From contig JACPMA010000014.1 of assembly GCA_016186205.1 (NCBI GenBank), forward strand, positions 138,409 through 172,478: DNA of 34,070 nt. Direction: 5' to 3'. Shown in pieces: positions 11,132 through 19,273 of the stretch. This DNA comes from Candidatus Peregrinibacteria bacterium (GTDB lineage Bacteria; Patescibacteriota; Gracilibacteria; UBA1369; UM-FILTER-53-11). A program made the translations under genes and the position numbers. Every line of letters begins with the position of its first letter. The first letter of the stretch is position 1. The notes beneath the pieces were generated by a model that did no database searches, had not been told where the DNA came from, and saw only the letters and a list, made by a program, of their open reading frames with translations.

Positions 11132-11400
11132 ATGCCAACCATCAATCAACTCGTCCGAAAACCCAGAAGGAATCAGAAGAAAAAATCCAAGGCGCCGGTG
11201 CTCCAATTTGGATGGAATTCTCTCAAAAATCGGCATACGCCGCTCCCGTCTCCAATTAAACGCGGCGTCTGCACCGCGGCGGACGCGTAAAAGATTTGCC
11301 TGGCGTTCGATACCATATTATTCGCGGCCTTCTCGACACCCAGGGCGTTTCAGCCCGCCGAAGAGGAAGGTCGCAATATGGAGCAAAGAGGCCGAAGTAA
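11132..11400 (+). pseudogene. rpsL: 30S ribosomal protein S12 gene with an internal out-of-frame deletion
   Basis: From ATG 11132 the frame gives [10 protein letters not shown]..., a Firmicutes-type insert ([15 protein letters not shown]), KRGVCT, and then stops at 11290 after 52 residues. The C-terminus of S12 continues in another frame from 11278: [20 protein letters not shown]...[11 protein letters not shown], stop 11398-11400. Compared with a usual S12, 48 residues between GVCT and GGRVKD are missing, including the TPKKPNSALRK decoding segment, and only two bases replace them, so about 142 bases are lost. The junction reads CGCGGCGG, fitting a deletion or assembly collapse between short GC-rich repeats. 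S12 is essential, so either another copy exists, the population is mixed, or this is an assembly error. The gene lies in its usual place before rpsG. Confidence 0.85.
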
Positions 11401-11421
11401 TACAATACTCTCTTAATTTAT

Positions 11422-11446
11422 ATAAAGCGCTCGCTGCGCTCGCGTG
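11422..11446. repeat. GC-rich start-associated repeat before rpsG
   Basis: It contains GCGCTCGCTGCGCTCGCG after ATAAA and ends in GTG directly before the ATG. The 28 bases 11422-11449 are identical to 23273-23300 before rplE. The core is a direct repeat GCGCTCGC-T-GCGCTCGC. Confidence 0.85.
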
Positions 11447-11902
11447 ATGAAAAAATCCACTTACATTCCAGACGGTTCCACTCCCCTTCTCGAGCGATTC
11501 ATCAATACGATGATGATGAGGGGCAAAAAATCCGTGTCGCGCAGAATCCTGCACGATGCGTTTATTGAAATCGGGAAAGTGGGCGCGCAGGGACAGGATC
11601 CGGAACGCGTATTTGAAAAAGCCATAGAAAACGTAAAACCGTCTATGGAAGTAAAACCAAAACGCATCGGCGGAGCCGTATATCAAATTCCGGTTGAAGT
11701 AAAATCAAACCGCCAAGTTTCTCTCGCATTCCGCTGGATTATTGCTGCGGCCCGCGGCGTAAAAGGAAAGCCAATGGCAAAAAAACTTTCTTCCGTTTTA
11801 TTGGAAGCTGCCGCGGGCGCCGGCCCGGCAGTGAAAAAACGCGACGACGTGCATCGCATGGCGCAAGCAAACAAAGCGTTCGCGCACTTCGCAAAATACT
11901 AG
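11447..11902 (+). CDS. rpsG: 30S ribosomal protein S7
   Basis: S7 nucleates assembly of the 30S head and contacts the E-site tRNA. The 151-residue sequence shows the family signature LLERFINTMMMRGKKSVSRRILHDAF and the GGAVYQIPVEVKSNRQVSLAFRWI segment, with the usual length. GTG 11444 and ATG 11447 are adjacent; I chose ATG because GTG is the end of a repeat found before other genes. No Shine-Dalgarno is present, since the repeat occupies that position. It follows the damaged rpsL in normal str order and precedes a toxin-antitoxin pair instead of fusA. Confidence 0.95.
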   Translation: MKKSTYIPDGSTPLLERFINTMMMRGKKSVSRRILHDAFIEIGKVGAQGQDPERVFEKAIENVKPSMEVKPKRIGGAVYQIPVEVKSNRQVSLAFRWIIAAARGVKGKPMAKKLSSVLLEAAAGAGPAVKKRDDVHRMAQANKAFAHFAKY

Positions 11903-11947
11903 GCCTGTGCACACAAAATTTTTACAGATTGGACTTTTTAATAGTAT

Positions 11948-11976
11948 TTGCTATTATTAAAATAATCATATATACT
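11948..11976 (+). promoter_or_regulatory. Promoter of the toxin-antitoxin operon
   Basis: TTGCTA (11948-11953) and TATACT (11971-11976) are spaced by exactly 17 bases, 13 bases before the antitoxin ATG. AATAG/CTATT arms (11940-11944 and 11951-11955) flank the -35 side. Confidence 0.6.
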
Positions 11977-11981
11977 AGTAT
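11972..11981. promoter_or_regulatory. Candidate operator palindrome overlapping the -10 box
   Basis: ATACTAGTAT is a perfect 10-base palindrome overlapping the -10 hexamer. Antitoxins of this class usually repress their own promoter by binding such sites, so this is a likely autoregulatory operator. Confidence 0.4.
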
Positions 11982-11988
11982 TAACGCT

Positions 11989-12285
11989 ATGAATATTCCT
12001 CCCAGAACAGCTTCCATCACAGAACTCCGTCAAAATGCCACACGGCTCTTGCACGAAGTAGAAGAAACGCGCGAGCCGGTTTTCATCCTTCAAAACAGCA
12101 AAAAGGCCGGCGTACTGCTGGATGAGAAAACTTTTGAGAAACTCCTAAAATCTCATATGCAGAGGCGCGACGGTGAATTCGAAGAAATTCAGGATGAAAA
12201 AACGGAACACTATTTCGGCAAAGGAAAGGGAATATTCGGCGATGGACTCAAATTTCAAAAAAAAAGTCGGGCGGAGTGGAAATAA
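11989..12285 (+). CDS. Phd/YefM-family antitoxin
   Basis: The N-terminal part, MNIPPRTASITELRQNATRLLHEVEETREPVFILQNSKKAGVLL divided over beta-alpha-beta elements, is the Phd/YefM fold, which binds DNA as a dimer. The C-terminal half is charged (EEIQDEKTEHYFGKGKG) and would wrap the toxin. Length is 98 residues. I chose ATG 11989, since the frame upstream is AT-rich promoter sequence encoding an implausible hydrophobic stretch. The gene is 17 bases before a PIN-domain toxin, so the two form one operon. The pairing of a Phd-type antitoxin with a VapC-type toxin is known. Its position between rpsG and fusA is unusual and suggests acquisition. Confidence 0.85.
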   Translation: MNIPPRTASITELRQNATRLLHEVEETREPVFILQNSKKAGVLLDEKTFEKLLKSHMQRRDGEFEEIQDEKTEHYFGKGKGIFGDGLKFQKKSRAEWK

Positions 12286-12302
12286 GAATTATGTAAATCC
12301 AT

Positions 12303-12674
12303 ATGTATCTCCTTGATTCAAATATTTTGATTTATTATCTGGAAGGAAGAAAGGAGGTCCGCGATTTTGTAAAAATGCAAAAATCTTCCAGGGCCTCGAT
12401 TCCCGTCATCAGCGTAACCGAATTACTGGCAAAAGCGGATCTCACCAAAAAACAACTCACTTTTCTGCAATCGTTCTTGGATAATTTTTCTATTGTAAGC
12501 TTTGATATGCGCGCTGCACAAGAAGCCGCGCGTTTTAAGAGAACATATAAACTGCTCTTTCCGGATGCCGTGCTGGCTGGAACGGCACATCTGTTAAAGC
12601 TGCCGCTTGTTACGAGAGACAAACATTTTGCAAAAATTCGCGAATTGAAAATCATAGATCCGTTTTCGATCTAG
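12303..12674 (+). CDS. VapC-like PIN-domain ribonuclease toxin
   Basis: PIN-domain toxins cleave RNA, often tRNA or rRNA, with a magnesium-binding acidic cluster. All expected residues are visible in this 123-residue protein: Asp5 in LLDSNILIYYL, Glu40 in VTELL, Asp88 in LFPDAVLAGTA and Asp106 in VTRDKHF. The toxin is therefore likely intact and active. It follows its antitoxin by 17 bases, with no own promoter seen. Downstream, fusA has its own promoter, so the toxin operon does not need to be transcribed for EF-G production. Targets cannot be predicted. Confidence 0.88.
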   Translation: MYLLDSNILIYYLEGRKEVRDFVKMQKSSRASIPVISVTELLAKADLTKKQLTFLQSFLDNFSIVSFDMRAAQEAARFKRTYKLLFPDAVLAGTAHLLKLPLVTRDKHFAKIRELKIIDPFSI

Positions 12675-12708
12675 GAGCTATTCAGAAACGCCTCCTGAAA
12701 CGCCTTGC

Positions 12709-12736
12709 TTGACTTCATAAATGCTATCCTTATAAT
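12709..12736 (+). promoter_or_regulatory. Promoter for fusA
   Basis: TTGACT (12709-12714) and a perfect TATAAT (12731-12736) are separated by 16 bases, giving a leader of about 20-25 bases. It restores transcription of the str genes after the inserted toxin-antitoxin pair. Confidence 0.7.
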
Positions 12737-12765
12737 ACACGAGGCAATTTTAAAGATTGCTTTTT

Positions 12766-14871
12766 ATGGCTGAAGATTTACGCCTCACTCGAAACATCGG
12801 CATCATCGCCCACATCGATGCCGGCAAAACAACGACCACCGAACGCGTACTTTTTTATACCGGCAAAAAACATAAAATCGGCGAGGTTCACGAAGGCGCT
12901 GCGGAAATGGATTGGATGGAACAGGAAAAAGAACGCGGCATCACGATCACGGCTGCGGCGACCACATGCTATTGGCAGCCTACGGTCGGCGGCGAAAAAT
13001 ACCGCTTTAATATCATTGATACTCCCGGCCACGTAGATTTTACCGTCGAAGTGGAACGGAGTTTGCGCGTACTAGATGGTGGCGTTGTCGTATTTGACGG
13101 CTCGCAAGGCGTGGAACCTCAATCCGAAACAGTATGGCGGCAGGCTGATAAATACGGCGTTCCACGATGCGCTTTCGTGAACAAAATGGATAAAACCGGC
13201 GCGGATTTTTACATGAGCCTCGACTCCATTCATAAACGCCTTTCCAGAAATGCGGTGGCGATTCAGCTACCCATAGGTTTTGAGTCAAGCTTTAGCGGCG
13301 TAGTTGATCTCATCCGCCGAAAAGCATTCAAATTTGAAGGAGAAAATGGAGAAAAAATCATCGAAATTCCTGTTCCGGACGACATGAAAGATCAAGTTGA
13401 AGAATACCGCCACAAAATTTTGGAAAAAGCCGCGGAGTTTGATGATGCGCTCATGGAAAAATATGTGGAAGGCAAAGAAATGACGGAAGAAGAAATTCAT
13501 CGCGGCCTTCGCAGCGGAACCGTGAAAGGCCAAGTTTATCCGGTGTTCTGCGGAAGTTCCCTTAAAAATATCGGCGTGCAACTCGTGCTCGACGCTGTTT
13601 GTTTTTATCTTCCGTCTCCGCTTGAACTGCCGCCCGTGAAAGGCTTTAATCCGCGGAGCGGCAAAGAAGAAGAAAGACATTCTGATCCAAAAGAACCATT
13701 CACGGCGCTGGCTTTTAAAATCGCCACGGATCCTTTTGTGGGAAAATTGGCGTTCTTCCGCGTATATTCCGGCTGCATGGAAACAGGCAGTTACGTTTAC
13801 AACACTACGAGCGAGCAAAAAGAACGCGTCGGCCGCATGGTGCGCTTGCATGCGAATCATCGCGAGGAAATCAAAGAAGTTCAAGCTGGCGATATCGCGG
13901 CGCTCATCGGTCCAAAACAAACTTTCACTGGCGATACGCTGTGCGATCCGGACCATCCGATTGTGCTCGAAGCCATTGAATTTCCGGATCCCGTCATTTC
14001 CATCGCCATTGAACCGAAGACCAAGGCTGATCAGGAAAAAATGGGCATTGCGCTTCAAAAATTGTCTGAAGAAGATCCGACTTTCCAAGTAAAAAGCAAT
14101 GAAGAAACAGGCCAAACGATTATTTCCGGCATGGGCGAACTGCATCTCGATATCATTGTCGACCGCATGAAGCGGGAATTTAAAGTTGAGGCTAATGTCG
14201 GCACGCCGCAGGTGGCTTATAAAGAAACTATTGCGCGCGAAGCCGAAGGAGAAGAAAAATATGTCAAACAAACCGGCGGCCACGGACAATACGGCCATGT
14301 ATTGTTACGAGTTCGTCCTCTGGAGCGCGGAAAAGGATATGAATTTGTGGATAAAATTGTCGGCGGAAGAATTCCGAGAGAATTTATTCCGGCGGTTGAT
14401 AAAGGTATCAAAGAAGCGCTCACTCGCGGCGTTGTAGCCGGTTATCCTCTTGTTGATATTCAAGTTGAACTTTACGACGGCAGCTATCACGATGTTGACT
14501 CATCCGAACTCGCCTTTAAAATCGCCGGGTCGCTCGCATTCCAGCAAGCTGCAAAGCGCGGCGATGCGCATCTTCTTGAACCGATTATGAATGTGGAAGT
14601 TGTGACGCCGGAGGATTTCTTTGGCGATGTAATGGGTAATTTGAGTTCGCGGCGCGGGCAGATTTATGAAAGCGGCGATCGAGGCATGGCGAAATATATC
14701 AAGGCATACGTGCCGCTTGCGGAAATGTTCGGCTATGCAACGGATTTACGAAGCATGACTCAAGGCCGGGCGGCCTATACCATGGAATTCGGCCATTATG
14801 AAAAAGTGCCGAATAATATTGCAGAAAAGATTAAGGAGGCCCGCGGAACAGGAACGGCGAGAGCAAAATAA
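12766..14871 (+). CDS. fusA: Translation elongation factor G
   Basis: EF-G is the GTPase that drives ribosomal translocation. GTP-binding motifs: AHIDAGKTT (15-23), DTPGH (85-89) and NKMD (139-142); the effector loop EQEKERGIT precedes the second. Domain IV begins near [18 protein letters not shown], and the C-terminus has the usual ETVTPE-like [22 protein letters not shown]. The length of 701 residues is standard. I chose ATG 12766, as the upstream TTG at 12757 lies in the short leader. It has its own promoter at 12709-12736 and is followed 85 bases later by tuf. Confidence 0.97.
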   Translation: MAEDLRLTRNIGIIAHIDAGKTTTTERVLFYTGKKHKIGEVHEGAAEMDWMEQEKERGITITAAATTCYWQPTVGGEKYRFNIIDTPGHVDFTVEVERSLRVLDGGVVVFDGSQGVEPQSETVWRQADKYGVPRCAFVNKMDKTGADFYMSLDSIHKRLSRNAVAIQLPIGFESSFSGVVDLIRRKAFKFEGENGEKIIEIPVPDDMKDQVEEYRHKILEKAAEFDDALMEKYVEGKEMTEEEIHRGLRSGTVKGQVYPVFCGSSLKNIGVQLVLDAVCFYLPSPLELPPVKGFNPRSGKEEERHSDPKEPFTALAFKIATDPFVGKLAFFRVYSGCMETGSYVYNTTSEQKERVGRMVRLHANHREEIKEVQAGDIAALIGPKQTFTGDTLCDPDHPIVLEAIEFPDPVISIAIEPKTKADQEKMGIALQKLSEEDPTFQVKSNEETGQTIISGMGELHLDIIVDRMKREFKVEANVGTPQVAYKETIAREAEGEEKYVKQTGGHGQYGHVLLRVRPLERGKGYEFVDKIVGGRIPREFIPAVDKGIKEALTRGVVAGYPLVDIQVELYDGSYHDVDSSELAFKIAGSLAFQQAAKRGDAHLLEPIMNVEVVTPEDFFGDVMGNLSSRRGQIYESGDRGMAKYIKAYVPLAEMFGYATDLRSMTQGRAAYTMEFGHYEKVPNNIAEKIKEARGTGTARAK

Positions 14872-14888
14872 GGTGTAATCAATATGGC

Positions 14889-14917
14889 TTGCAAAAGCTC
14901 ATTTCTTCCTTTAGAAT
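14889..14917 (+). promoter_or_regulatory. Candidate promoter for tuf
   Basis: TTGCAA (14889-14894) and TAGAAT (14912-14917) are spaced by 17 bases in the fusA-tuf gap, about 40 bases before the tuf ATG. A small GCTT-GCAA-AAGC hairpin overlaps the -35 part. Confidence 0.5.
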
Positions 14918-14956
14918 CACCCTCGCGTCAATTCATAATTCTTTAATTTTCATATT

Positions 14957-16156
14957 ATGGCAGATCAAGTTAAGTTCGAACGGGACAAACCTCACGTAAA
15001 CGTCGGCACCATCGGTCACGTGGATCATGGAAAAACCACGCTCACAGCAGCCATCACTATGGTATGCGCGGCAAAATGGCCGGGTCCATCAAACAAGCCG
15101 GTGAAATACGATCAAATTGATAACGCGCCGGAAGAAAAAGAACGCGGCATTACCATTGCAACTTCCCATCAGGAATATGCAACGCCAAACCGCCATTACG
15201 CGCACGTCGACTGTCCGGGCCATGCCGACTATATTAAGAATATGATTACCGGCGCCGCTCAAATGGATGGCGCTGTTCTTGTGGTATCTGCTGCAGACGG
15301 ACCAATGCCGCAGACGCGCGAACATCTTCTGCTTGCCCGCCAAGTGAACGTTCCGTACATCATCGTATTCATGAATAAAATGGATATGGCGGATCCGGAT
15401 ATTGCGCAGCTTACGGAAATGGAAATCCGCGAACTTCTTACAAAATACGGATTCCCTGGCGATAAAACGCCGATTATAAAAGGATCAGCACTCAAAGCTA
15501 TGGAAAATCCTAATGATCCCGAAGCTTCAAAACCAATCCTCGAACTTCTTGAACAGCTTGATAAATACATTCCTGTTCCGGAACGTCCGCTCGCAAAACC
15601 ATTCCTTATGCCTGTGGAAGACGTATTTTCCATCAAAGGCCGCGGAACAGTTGCGACCGGAAGAGTGGAGCAGGGCGTGGTAAAAATTAATGAAGAAATT
15701 GAAATTGTCGGAATCAAAGCCACGCGTAAAACCGTGGTTACCGGCGTGGAAATGTTTAAAAAACTTCTTGATCAAGGTCAAGCCGGAGACAATATCGGCG
15801 TGCTGCTGCGCGGCATTGAAAAAGAAGAAATTGAACGCGGCCAAGTCCTTTGCAAACCGGGCAGCATTAAACCGCATACGAAGTTTGAATCCCAAGTTTA
15901 TGTGCTGACGAAGGAAGAAGGCGGCCGACATACCCCGTTCTTTAAAGGCTACAAACCGCAATTTTATATGCGGACTACGGATGTGACCGGAGATGTGGAG
16001 CTTCCGGCCGGAGCAGAAATGGTTATGCCCGGCGACACTGTAAAACTTGTTGTTACTCTCGGCGTGCCGATTGCCATGGATGAAGGACTTCGGTTTGCCA
16101 TCCGCGAAGGAGGCAAAACCGTGGGCGCGGGTGCAGTAACAAAAATTATAGAATAG
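14957..16156 (+). CDS. tuf: Translation elongation factor Tu
   Basis: EF-Tu delivers aminoacyl-tRNA to the ribosome. Motifs: GHVDHGKTT (20-28), the switch region [21 protein letters not shown] (85-89) and NKMD (140-143). Domain 2 starts at [17 protein letters not shown], and domain 3 includes [15 protein letters not shown]. Length is 399 residues, normal for the family. Start ATG 14957 is preceded by an AT-rich, G-free stretch with no Shine-Dalgarno. It lies after fusA and before rpsJ in the classical str-S10 order. A second tuf copy cannot be assessed from this window. Confidence 0.97.
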   Translation: MADQVKFERDKPHVNVGTIGHVDHGKTTLTAAITMVCAAKWPGPSNKPVKYDQIDNAPEEKERGITIATSHQEYATPNRHYAHVDCPGHADYIKNMITGAAQMDGAVLVVSAADGPMPQTREHLLLARQVNVPYIIVFMNKMDMADPDIAQLTEMEIRELLTKYGFPGDKTPIIKGSALKAMENPNDPEASKPILELLEQLDKYIPVPERPLAKPFLMPVEDVFSIKGRGTVATGRVEQGVVKINEEIEIVGIKATRKTVVTGVEMFKKLLDQGQAGDNIGVLLRGIEKEEIERGQVLCKPGSIKPHTKFESQVYVLTKEEGGRHTPFFKGYKPQFYMRTTDVTGDVELPAGAEMVMPGDTVKLVVTLGVPIAMDEGLRFAIREGGKTVGAGAVTKIIE

Positions 16157-16165
16157 TTATTTTAT

Positions 16166-16188
16166 AAAACGCTCACTGCGTTCGCGTG
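16166..16188. repeat. GC-rich start-associated repeat before rpsJ
   Basis: A variant, ACGCTCACTGCGTTCGCGTG, following TTTATAA and abutting the rpsJ ATG. It differs by three substitutions from the rpsG/rplE core, so the family tolerates point changes. Confidence 0.75.
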
Positions 16189-16542
16189 ATGGCCGTATCA
16201 GCTCAAAAAATCCGCATCAAGATTAAGGCATTTGATCATAAAGTCGCGGACGAATCTACAAAACTTATCATTGATACGGCAGAAAAGAGCGGAGCTATTG
16301 TGGCAGGCCCGATTCCCCTTCCGACGCGCATTGAAAAATTCACTGTGAACCGCTCTACGTTCGTTCACAAAAACAGCCGCGAGCAATTTGAGATGCGCAC
16401 GCATAAACGCTTGATTGATATTACAGAATCGACTCCAAAAACGATCGATGCGCTTTCGAGCTTAAGTCTTCCTGCCGGCGTGGACATTGAAATTAAAATG
16501 ATTACGCCGGAACTGCCGAAACAAGCAGGCGAGCGCGCATAA
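16189..16542 (+). CDS. rpsJ: 30S ribosomal protein S10
   Basis: S10 is a 30S head protein that also takes part in antitermination as Nus[60 protein letters not shown] (in pieces) and GVDIEIKM are diagnostic. Length is 117 residues, slightly longer than the usual 102-105 owing to short tails at both ends. ATG 16189 is chosen over the GTG at 16186, which belongs to the repeat. The gene is 32 bases after tuf. Instead of rplC, an oppositely oriented gene follows only 10 bases after the stop. Confidence 0.96.
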   Translation: MAVSAQKIRIKIKAFDHKVADESTKLIIDTAEKSGAIVAGPIPLPTRIEKFTVNRSTFVHKNSREQFEMRTHKRLIDITESTPKTIDALSSLSLPAGVDIEIKMITPELPKQAGERA

Positions 16543-16552
16543 GCGCGAGCCT
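16527..16552. terminator. Hairpin at the convergent rpsJ / orphan gene ends
   Basis: AGGC (16527-16530) with GCCT (16549-16552) and inner GCGC with GCGC around ATAA form an interrupted stem spanning the rpsJ stop codon. It lies between two convergent gene ends but lacks a U-tract on either strand, so its role as a terminator is uncertain. Confidence 0.3.
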
Positions 16553-17449
16553 TTAAAAAGTACCGATAAAAGCTACTAAATCATCCGTTGTCTTGCATGC
16601 TTCGAATCCAGCCATCCACTCATCCATCATAAAGTTTTCAGCCGGGATAGAGACAAATTTTCCGAGAAGAACTTCCAGCCATTGTTCTTTATTATATAAA
16701 GATTTTTCTTTGAACTTTTCTCCAGGAGTTACTCTCTTAAACGTCTCATAATATTTAGTCACAAATGCCACAAATTGTTTACCGGCTTCAGTACCGGTTC
16801 CAAACCTATTGAGAACCGCTTGATATCTTGCAAGACTTTTTGCATGCATGATGCGATCTTGCAAAGACATTCCTCCTTGCGGAGCTTCATAAAATCTCTT
16901 GGCTAAAACATCGCCTCTGCCTTGAGATCCTCTCTGTCCAGCCCACGGCAACTTATCTAAACCGACACCCGGCGCAATATCAGCAGTAAGAAGTTCAAGG
17001 AGTTCTGCAACCGATCTGGCGTCTTGTGACGCATAGGCCGCATTAATCAACTCGCCAAGCAATGCAATAGCGCCAATAGAACGATGTAAAACAGCTTCTT
17101 CAAAATTAGGATCGCTTGCATCCGGGATAAGTTTACCTGCATCGGCAAGCATCTTTGCCAATCTTTCCTTTGAAACCCAAGGGCTTATTTTTCCAGGGAT
17201 ATAACCTGTTTCAGCTACCTCTCCTGTACCCGCGGCTAATTTTAACCTAGCTCCTATCAGACCGGCCCTAAAAAGTTCCACAACACGCGCTTGCACTTCA
17301 GGTATACGTCCTTCAAGATCAACCGGAAATAAAGGACCGCGTTTTTGACCATCCCCCTTTAAAGCTTCCTCGACTTCATTGATATCGAGATAAAGTCCCT
17401 GCATACCAGTGGTCTCCGGATCAAAGAGTTTTGCCTTTTCATTAGCCAT
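16553..17449 (-). CDS. Unrecognised 298-residue soluble protein, inserted in the S10 operon
   Basis: I do not recognise a family. The protein has no signal peptide, no membrane helix and no Cys cluster. It looks mainly alpha-helical, with Ala/Leu/Glu/Lys-rich stretches such as [20 protein letters not shown] and [16 protein letters not shown], a Gly/Arg/Gln turn [13 protein letters not shown] in the middle, and an aromatic C-terminal part ([24 protein letters not shown]). The ATG is preceded by an A/T-rich leader and by a perfect-consensus promoter at 17479-17507, so strong expression is likely. It is the only protein gene on the minus strand, convergent with rpsJ and divergent from rplC, which interrupts a junction that is nearly always continuous. 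Base composition looks similar to its neighbours. It is a real gene by length, promoter and start context; function unknown. Confidence 0.85.
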   Translation of the reverse strand: MANEKAKLFDPETTGMQGLYLDINEVEEALKGDGQKRGPLFPVDLEGRIPEVQARVVELFRAGLIGARLKLAAGTGEVAETGYIPGKISPWVSKERLAKMLADAGKLIPDASDPNFEEAVLHRSIGAIALLGELINAAYASQDARSVAELLELLTADIAPGVGLDKLPWAGQRGSQGRGDVLAKRFYEAPQGGMSLQDRIMHAKSLARYQAVLNRFGTGTEAGKQFVAFVTKYYETFKRVTPGEKFKEKSLYNKEQWLEVLLGKFVSIPAENFMMDEWMAGFEACKTTDDLVAFIGTF

Positions 17450-17478
17450 AAAATAAATTGGTTAAAAATCAAGAATGC

Positions 17479-17507
17479 ATTATATTGAGGTTGCGGTATT
17501 TTGTCAA
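17479..17507 (-). promoter_or_regulatory. Perfect-consensus sigma-70 promoter of the orphan gene
   Basis: On the minus strand TTGACA (complement of 17502-17507) and TATAAT (complement of 17479-17484) are separated by exactly 17 bases. This is the only promoter in the window that matches all twelve consensus positions with the ideal spacing. It gives a leader of about 23-25 bases. Confidence 0.8.
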
Positions 17508-17547
17508 GGGAAAGTAGGCAAATCAATGGAGCGAATCTATCGAAGCA

Positions 17548-17576
17548 TTGACTTTAAGATGAGCGATCTGTAGTTT
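17548..17576 (+). promoter_or_regulatory. Weak candidate promoter for rplC and the following S10 genes
   Basis: TTGACT (17548-17553) with TAGTTT (17571-17576) at 17-base spacing. The reversed gene upstream means the S10 genes need a new + promoter in 17450-17741; this is the best match I see. The rest of the 165-base leader contains GCCC/GGGC arms (17674-17677 and 17687-17690) and an AGGAGG at 17709-17714 that is 27 bases from the ATG and can pair with CTCC, so it is not a usable ribosome site. Confidence 0.35.
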
Positions 17577-17741
17577 TCCTCTGCGAGGTCGAGCCATAGC
17601 GAGGCTAAGTAAATAGTGCATCTCCTTTCAAGGGAAAATTCGCTAAAAAGCACGTTAGCATGTAATCTCGGGCGCCCCCATAAAAAGGGCTTTAAGTCCT
17701 GATGTTGCAGGAGGAATTTATACTCCCTAACCCATACTCCT

Positions 17742-18320
17742 ATGCCAGGTCTCCTAGGCCGAAAACTCGGCATGACCCGTATATTCCAAGACGATGGCTC
17801 TGTGATCCCGGTTACTCTGATTTCCTGTCCACCTTCCACGGTGACACAGATAAAAACAGTTGTGACTGACGGATATCCGGCGATAGTCCTTGGTTTTGAT
17901 GCATTAAAGAAGCCGCGCAAGACGAAGAAATACCGCGCGCTTCGAGAATTCCGCGTTGAAAAACCTGAAGAGTATAAAAACGGCGACCAAGTCACTGTTG
18001 AAAAATTGAAGGAGATAAAAGAGGTATTCATAAGCGCAATTTCAAAAGGAAAAGGCTTTGCGGGCTTCATTAAAAGGCATCACTTTTCATCCGGACCAGG
18101 CAGCCATGGAAGCCACCACAAACGGGAACCTGGCTCTATTGGGGCCCGTTCCAAGCCGGGCCGCATCCATAAAGGGAAAAAGATGGCCGGCCACATGGGC
18201 TTTGAGCGAGTTAGCCTGAAGCACGTTCCTCTCATAGATGTAAATCCGGAAAAAAATCTCCTGGCAATAAAAGGCCAAGTGCCGGGGCCAAAAGGCGGCC
18301 TCGTAGAAATACGTTATTAG
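17742..18320 (+). CDS. rplC: 50S ribosomal protein L3
   Basis: L3 is an early assembly protein reaching the peptidyl transferase centre. The start MPGLLGRKLGMTRIFQDDG and the loop GSIGARSKPGRIHKGKKMAGHMG are diagnostic, the latter being the extension near the 23S active site. Length is 192 residues, somewhat shorter than E. coli L3. It is the first gene of the S10 block after the inserted reverse gene, with a 292-base divergent region upstream. rplD begins 15 bases downstream. Confidence 0.96.
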   Translation: MPGLLGRKLGMTRIFQDDGSVIPVTLISCPPSTVTQIKTVVTDGYPAIVLGFDALKKPRKTKKYRALREFRVEKPEEYKNGDQVTVEKLKEIKEVFISAISKGKGFAGFIKRHHFSSGPGSHGSHHKREPGSIGARSKPGRIHKGKKMAGHMGFERVSLKHVPLIDVNPEKNLLAIKGQVPGPKGGLVEIRY

Positions 18321-18335
18321 CAATCAATAGGCGTT

Positions 18336-18965
18336 ATGAAAATTCCATTGTATTCACAAGACGGCTCGAAAAAAGGAGAAATTGCGGCTCCGGAAAAAAT
18401 CTTTGGAGTAAAAGCCAATAAAGCTCTCATTCACAAGATTCTTGTTCGGCAATTATCGAACGCAAGGCATCCGATTGCGCATACGCTAACAAAAGGCGAA
18501 GTTCGCGGTGGAGGAAAAAAGCCGCATGCGCAAAAACACACCGGGCGGGCAAGACAAGGATCGTCCACGAATCCTCACATGCGCGGCGGCGGCGTGGCGT
18601 TCGGCCCGCGAAATGTGAGAAATTTTGAGCTGCGTGCGCCGAAAAAAGAACGCCGCATTGCGCTTTTCGGAGTTCTTTCCGACAAATTGCAAAACGGACA
18701 TGTGGCCGCGCTTGAAGGATACACCGCAGCGGATCCGCCGAAAACAAAGGCGTTTGCGACCATGCTCAAAAAACTGCCTTTTGAAAAAACCGTTTTGTTT
18801 GTCCTCGCCGGCAAAGACGGGGCCGTTACGCGCTCGAGCCGCAACATTTCTAAAGTAAAAACTATTCTCGTAAATTATTTAAATCTCAACGATGTTCTGA
18901 AATATCAGGATGTCGTCTTTTTTAAAGAGGCTCTGCCAAAAATCGAAGAAATTTTTAAGCTCTAA
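18336..18965 (+). CDS. rplD: 50S ribosomal protein L4
   Basis: L4 lines the exit tunnel and, in several bacteria, represses its own operon. The central segment GEVRGGGKKPHAQKHTGRARQGSSTNPHMRGGGVAFGP, here read in pieces, is the conserved tunnel loop. Length is 209 residues, as usual. Start ATG 18336 lies 15 bases after rplC. It ends one base before the rplW start. Whether the E. coli-like S10 leader control operates here cannot be told; the leader is on rplC, not rpsJ. Confidence 0.95.
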   Translation: MKIPLYSQDGSKKGEIAAPEKIFGVKANKALIHKILVRQLSNARHPIAHTLTKGEVRGGGKKPHAQKHTGRARQGSSTNPHMRGGGVAFGPRNVRNFELRAPKKERRIALFGVLSDKLQNGHVAALEGYTAADPPKTKAFATMLKKLPFEKTVLFVLAGKDGAVTRSSRNISKVKTILVNYLNLNDVLKYQDVVFFKEALPKIEEIFKL

Positions 18966-18966
18966 T

Positions 18967-19266
18967 ATGAAAACATTTGATGTTTTTTTACGGCCGGTGA
19001 TTACTGAAAAAGCCACGGATAATGAAAAAGACGGCAAATATCAATTTTTCGTCCGCAAGGATGTTACGAAAATTGACATTAAAGAAGCTTTCGAAAAACT
19101 CTACGGGGTTGTGGTTACAAAAGTGAATATTATGCGCACAGCTTCAAAAAGCCGGGCCGGCAGGATCCGCAGGCCGGTAATGAAAAAAGCAGAATTTAAA
19201 AAAGTAATCATTACAACGAAAGGCAGAAAAACCCTCGACGTGATGAAACCAAAGATGAAAGTATAA
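18967..19266 (+). CDS. rplW: 50S ribosomal protein L23
   Basis: L23 sits at the exit-tunnel mouth and docks trigger factor and SRP. The motif RPVITEKATD near the start, YQFFVRKDVTKIDIKEAFEKLYGV and the GRKTLDVMK end identify it. Length is 99 residues. I chose ATG 18967, which overlaps nothing and lies one base after the rplD stop; an upstream start within rplD would add an unsupported extension. The order rplC-D-W-B is canonical. Confidence 0.95.
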   Translation: MKTFDVFLRPVITEKATDNEKDGKYQFFVRKDVTKIDIKEAFEKLYGVVVTKVNIMRTASKSRAGRIRRPVMKKAEFKKVIITTKGRKTLDVMKPKMKV

Positions 19267-19273
19267 ATTCTTT

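Noticed and set aside
11278-11400. Programmed frameshift to join the two parts of rpsL
   Set aside because: A frameshift would not restore the missing 48 residues, which are absent from the DNA altogether.
13285-14298. Long open frame of 337 codons opposite fusA
   Set aside because: It is antisense to the fully conserved EF-G gene, has a Phe/His/Arg-rich composition typical of the reverse complement of this codon usage, and shows no family resemblance.
17709-17714. AGGAGG as Shine-Dalgarno of rplC
   Set aside because: It is 27 bases from the ATG, too far to act, and it can pair with nearby CTCC.
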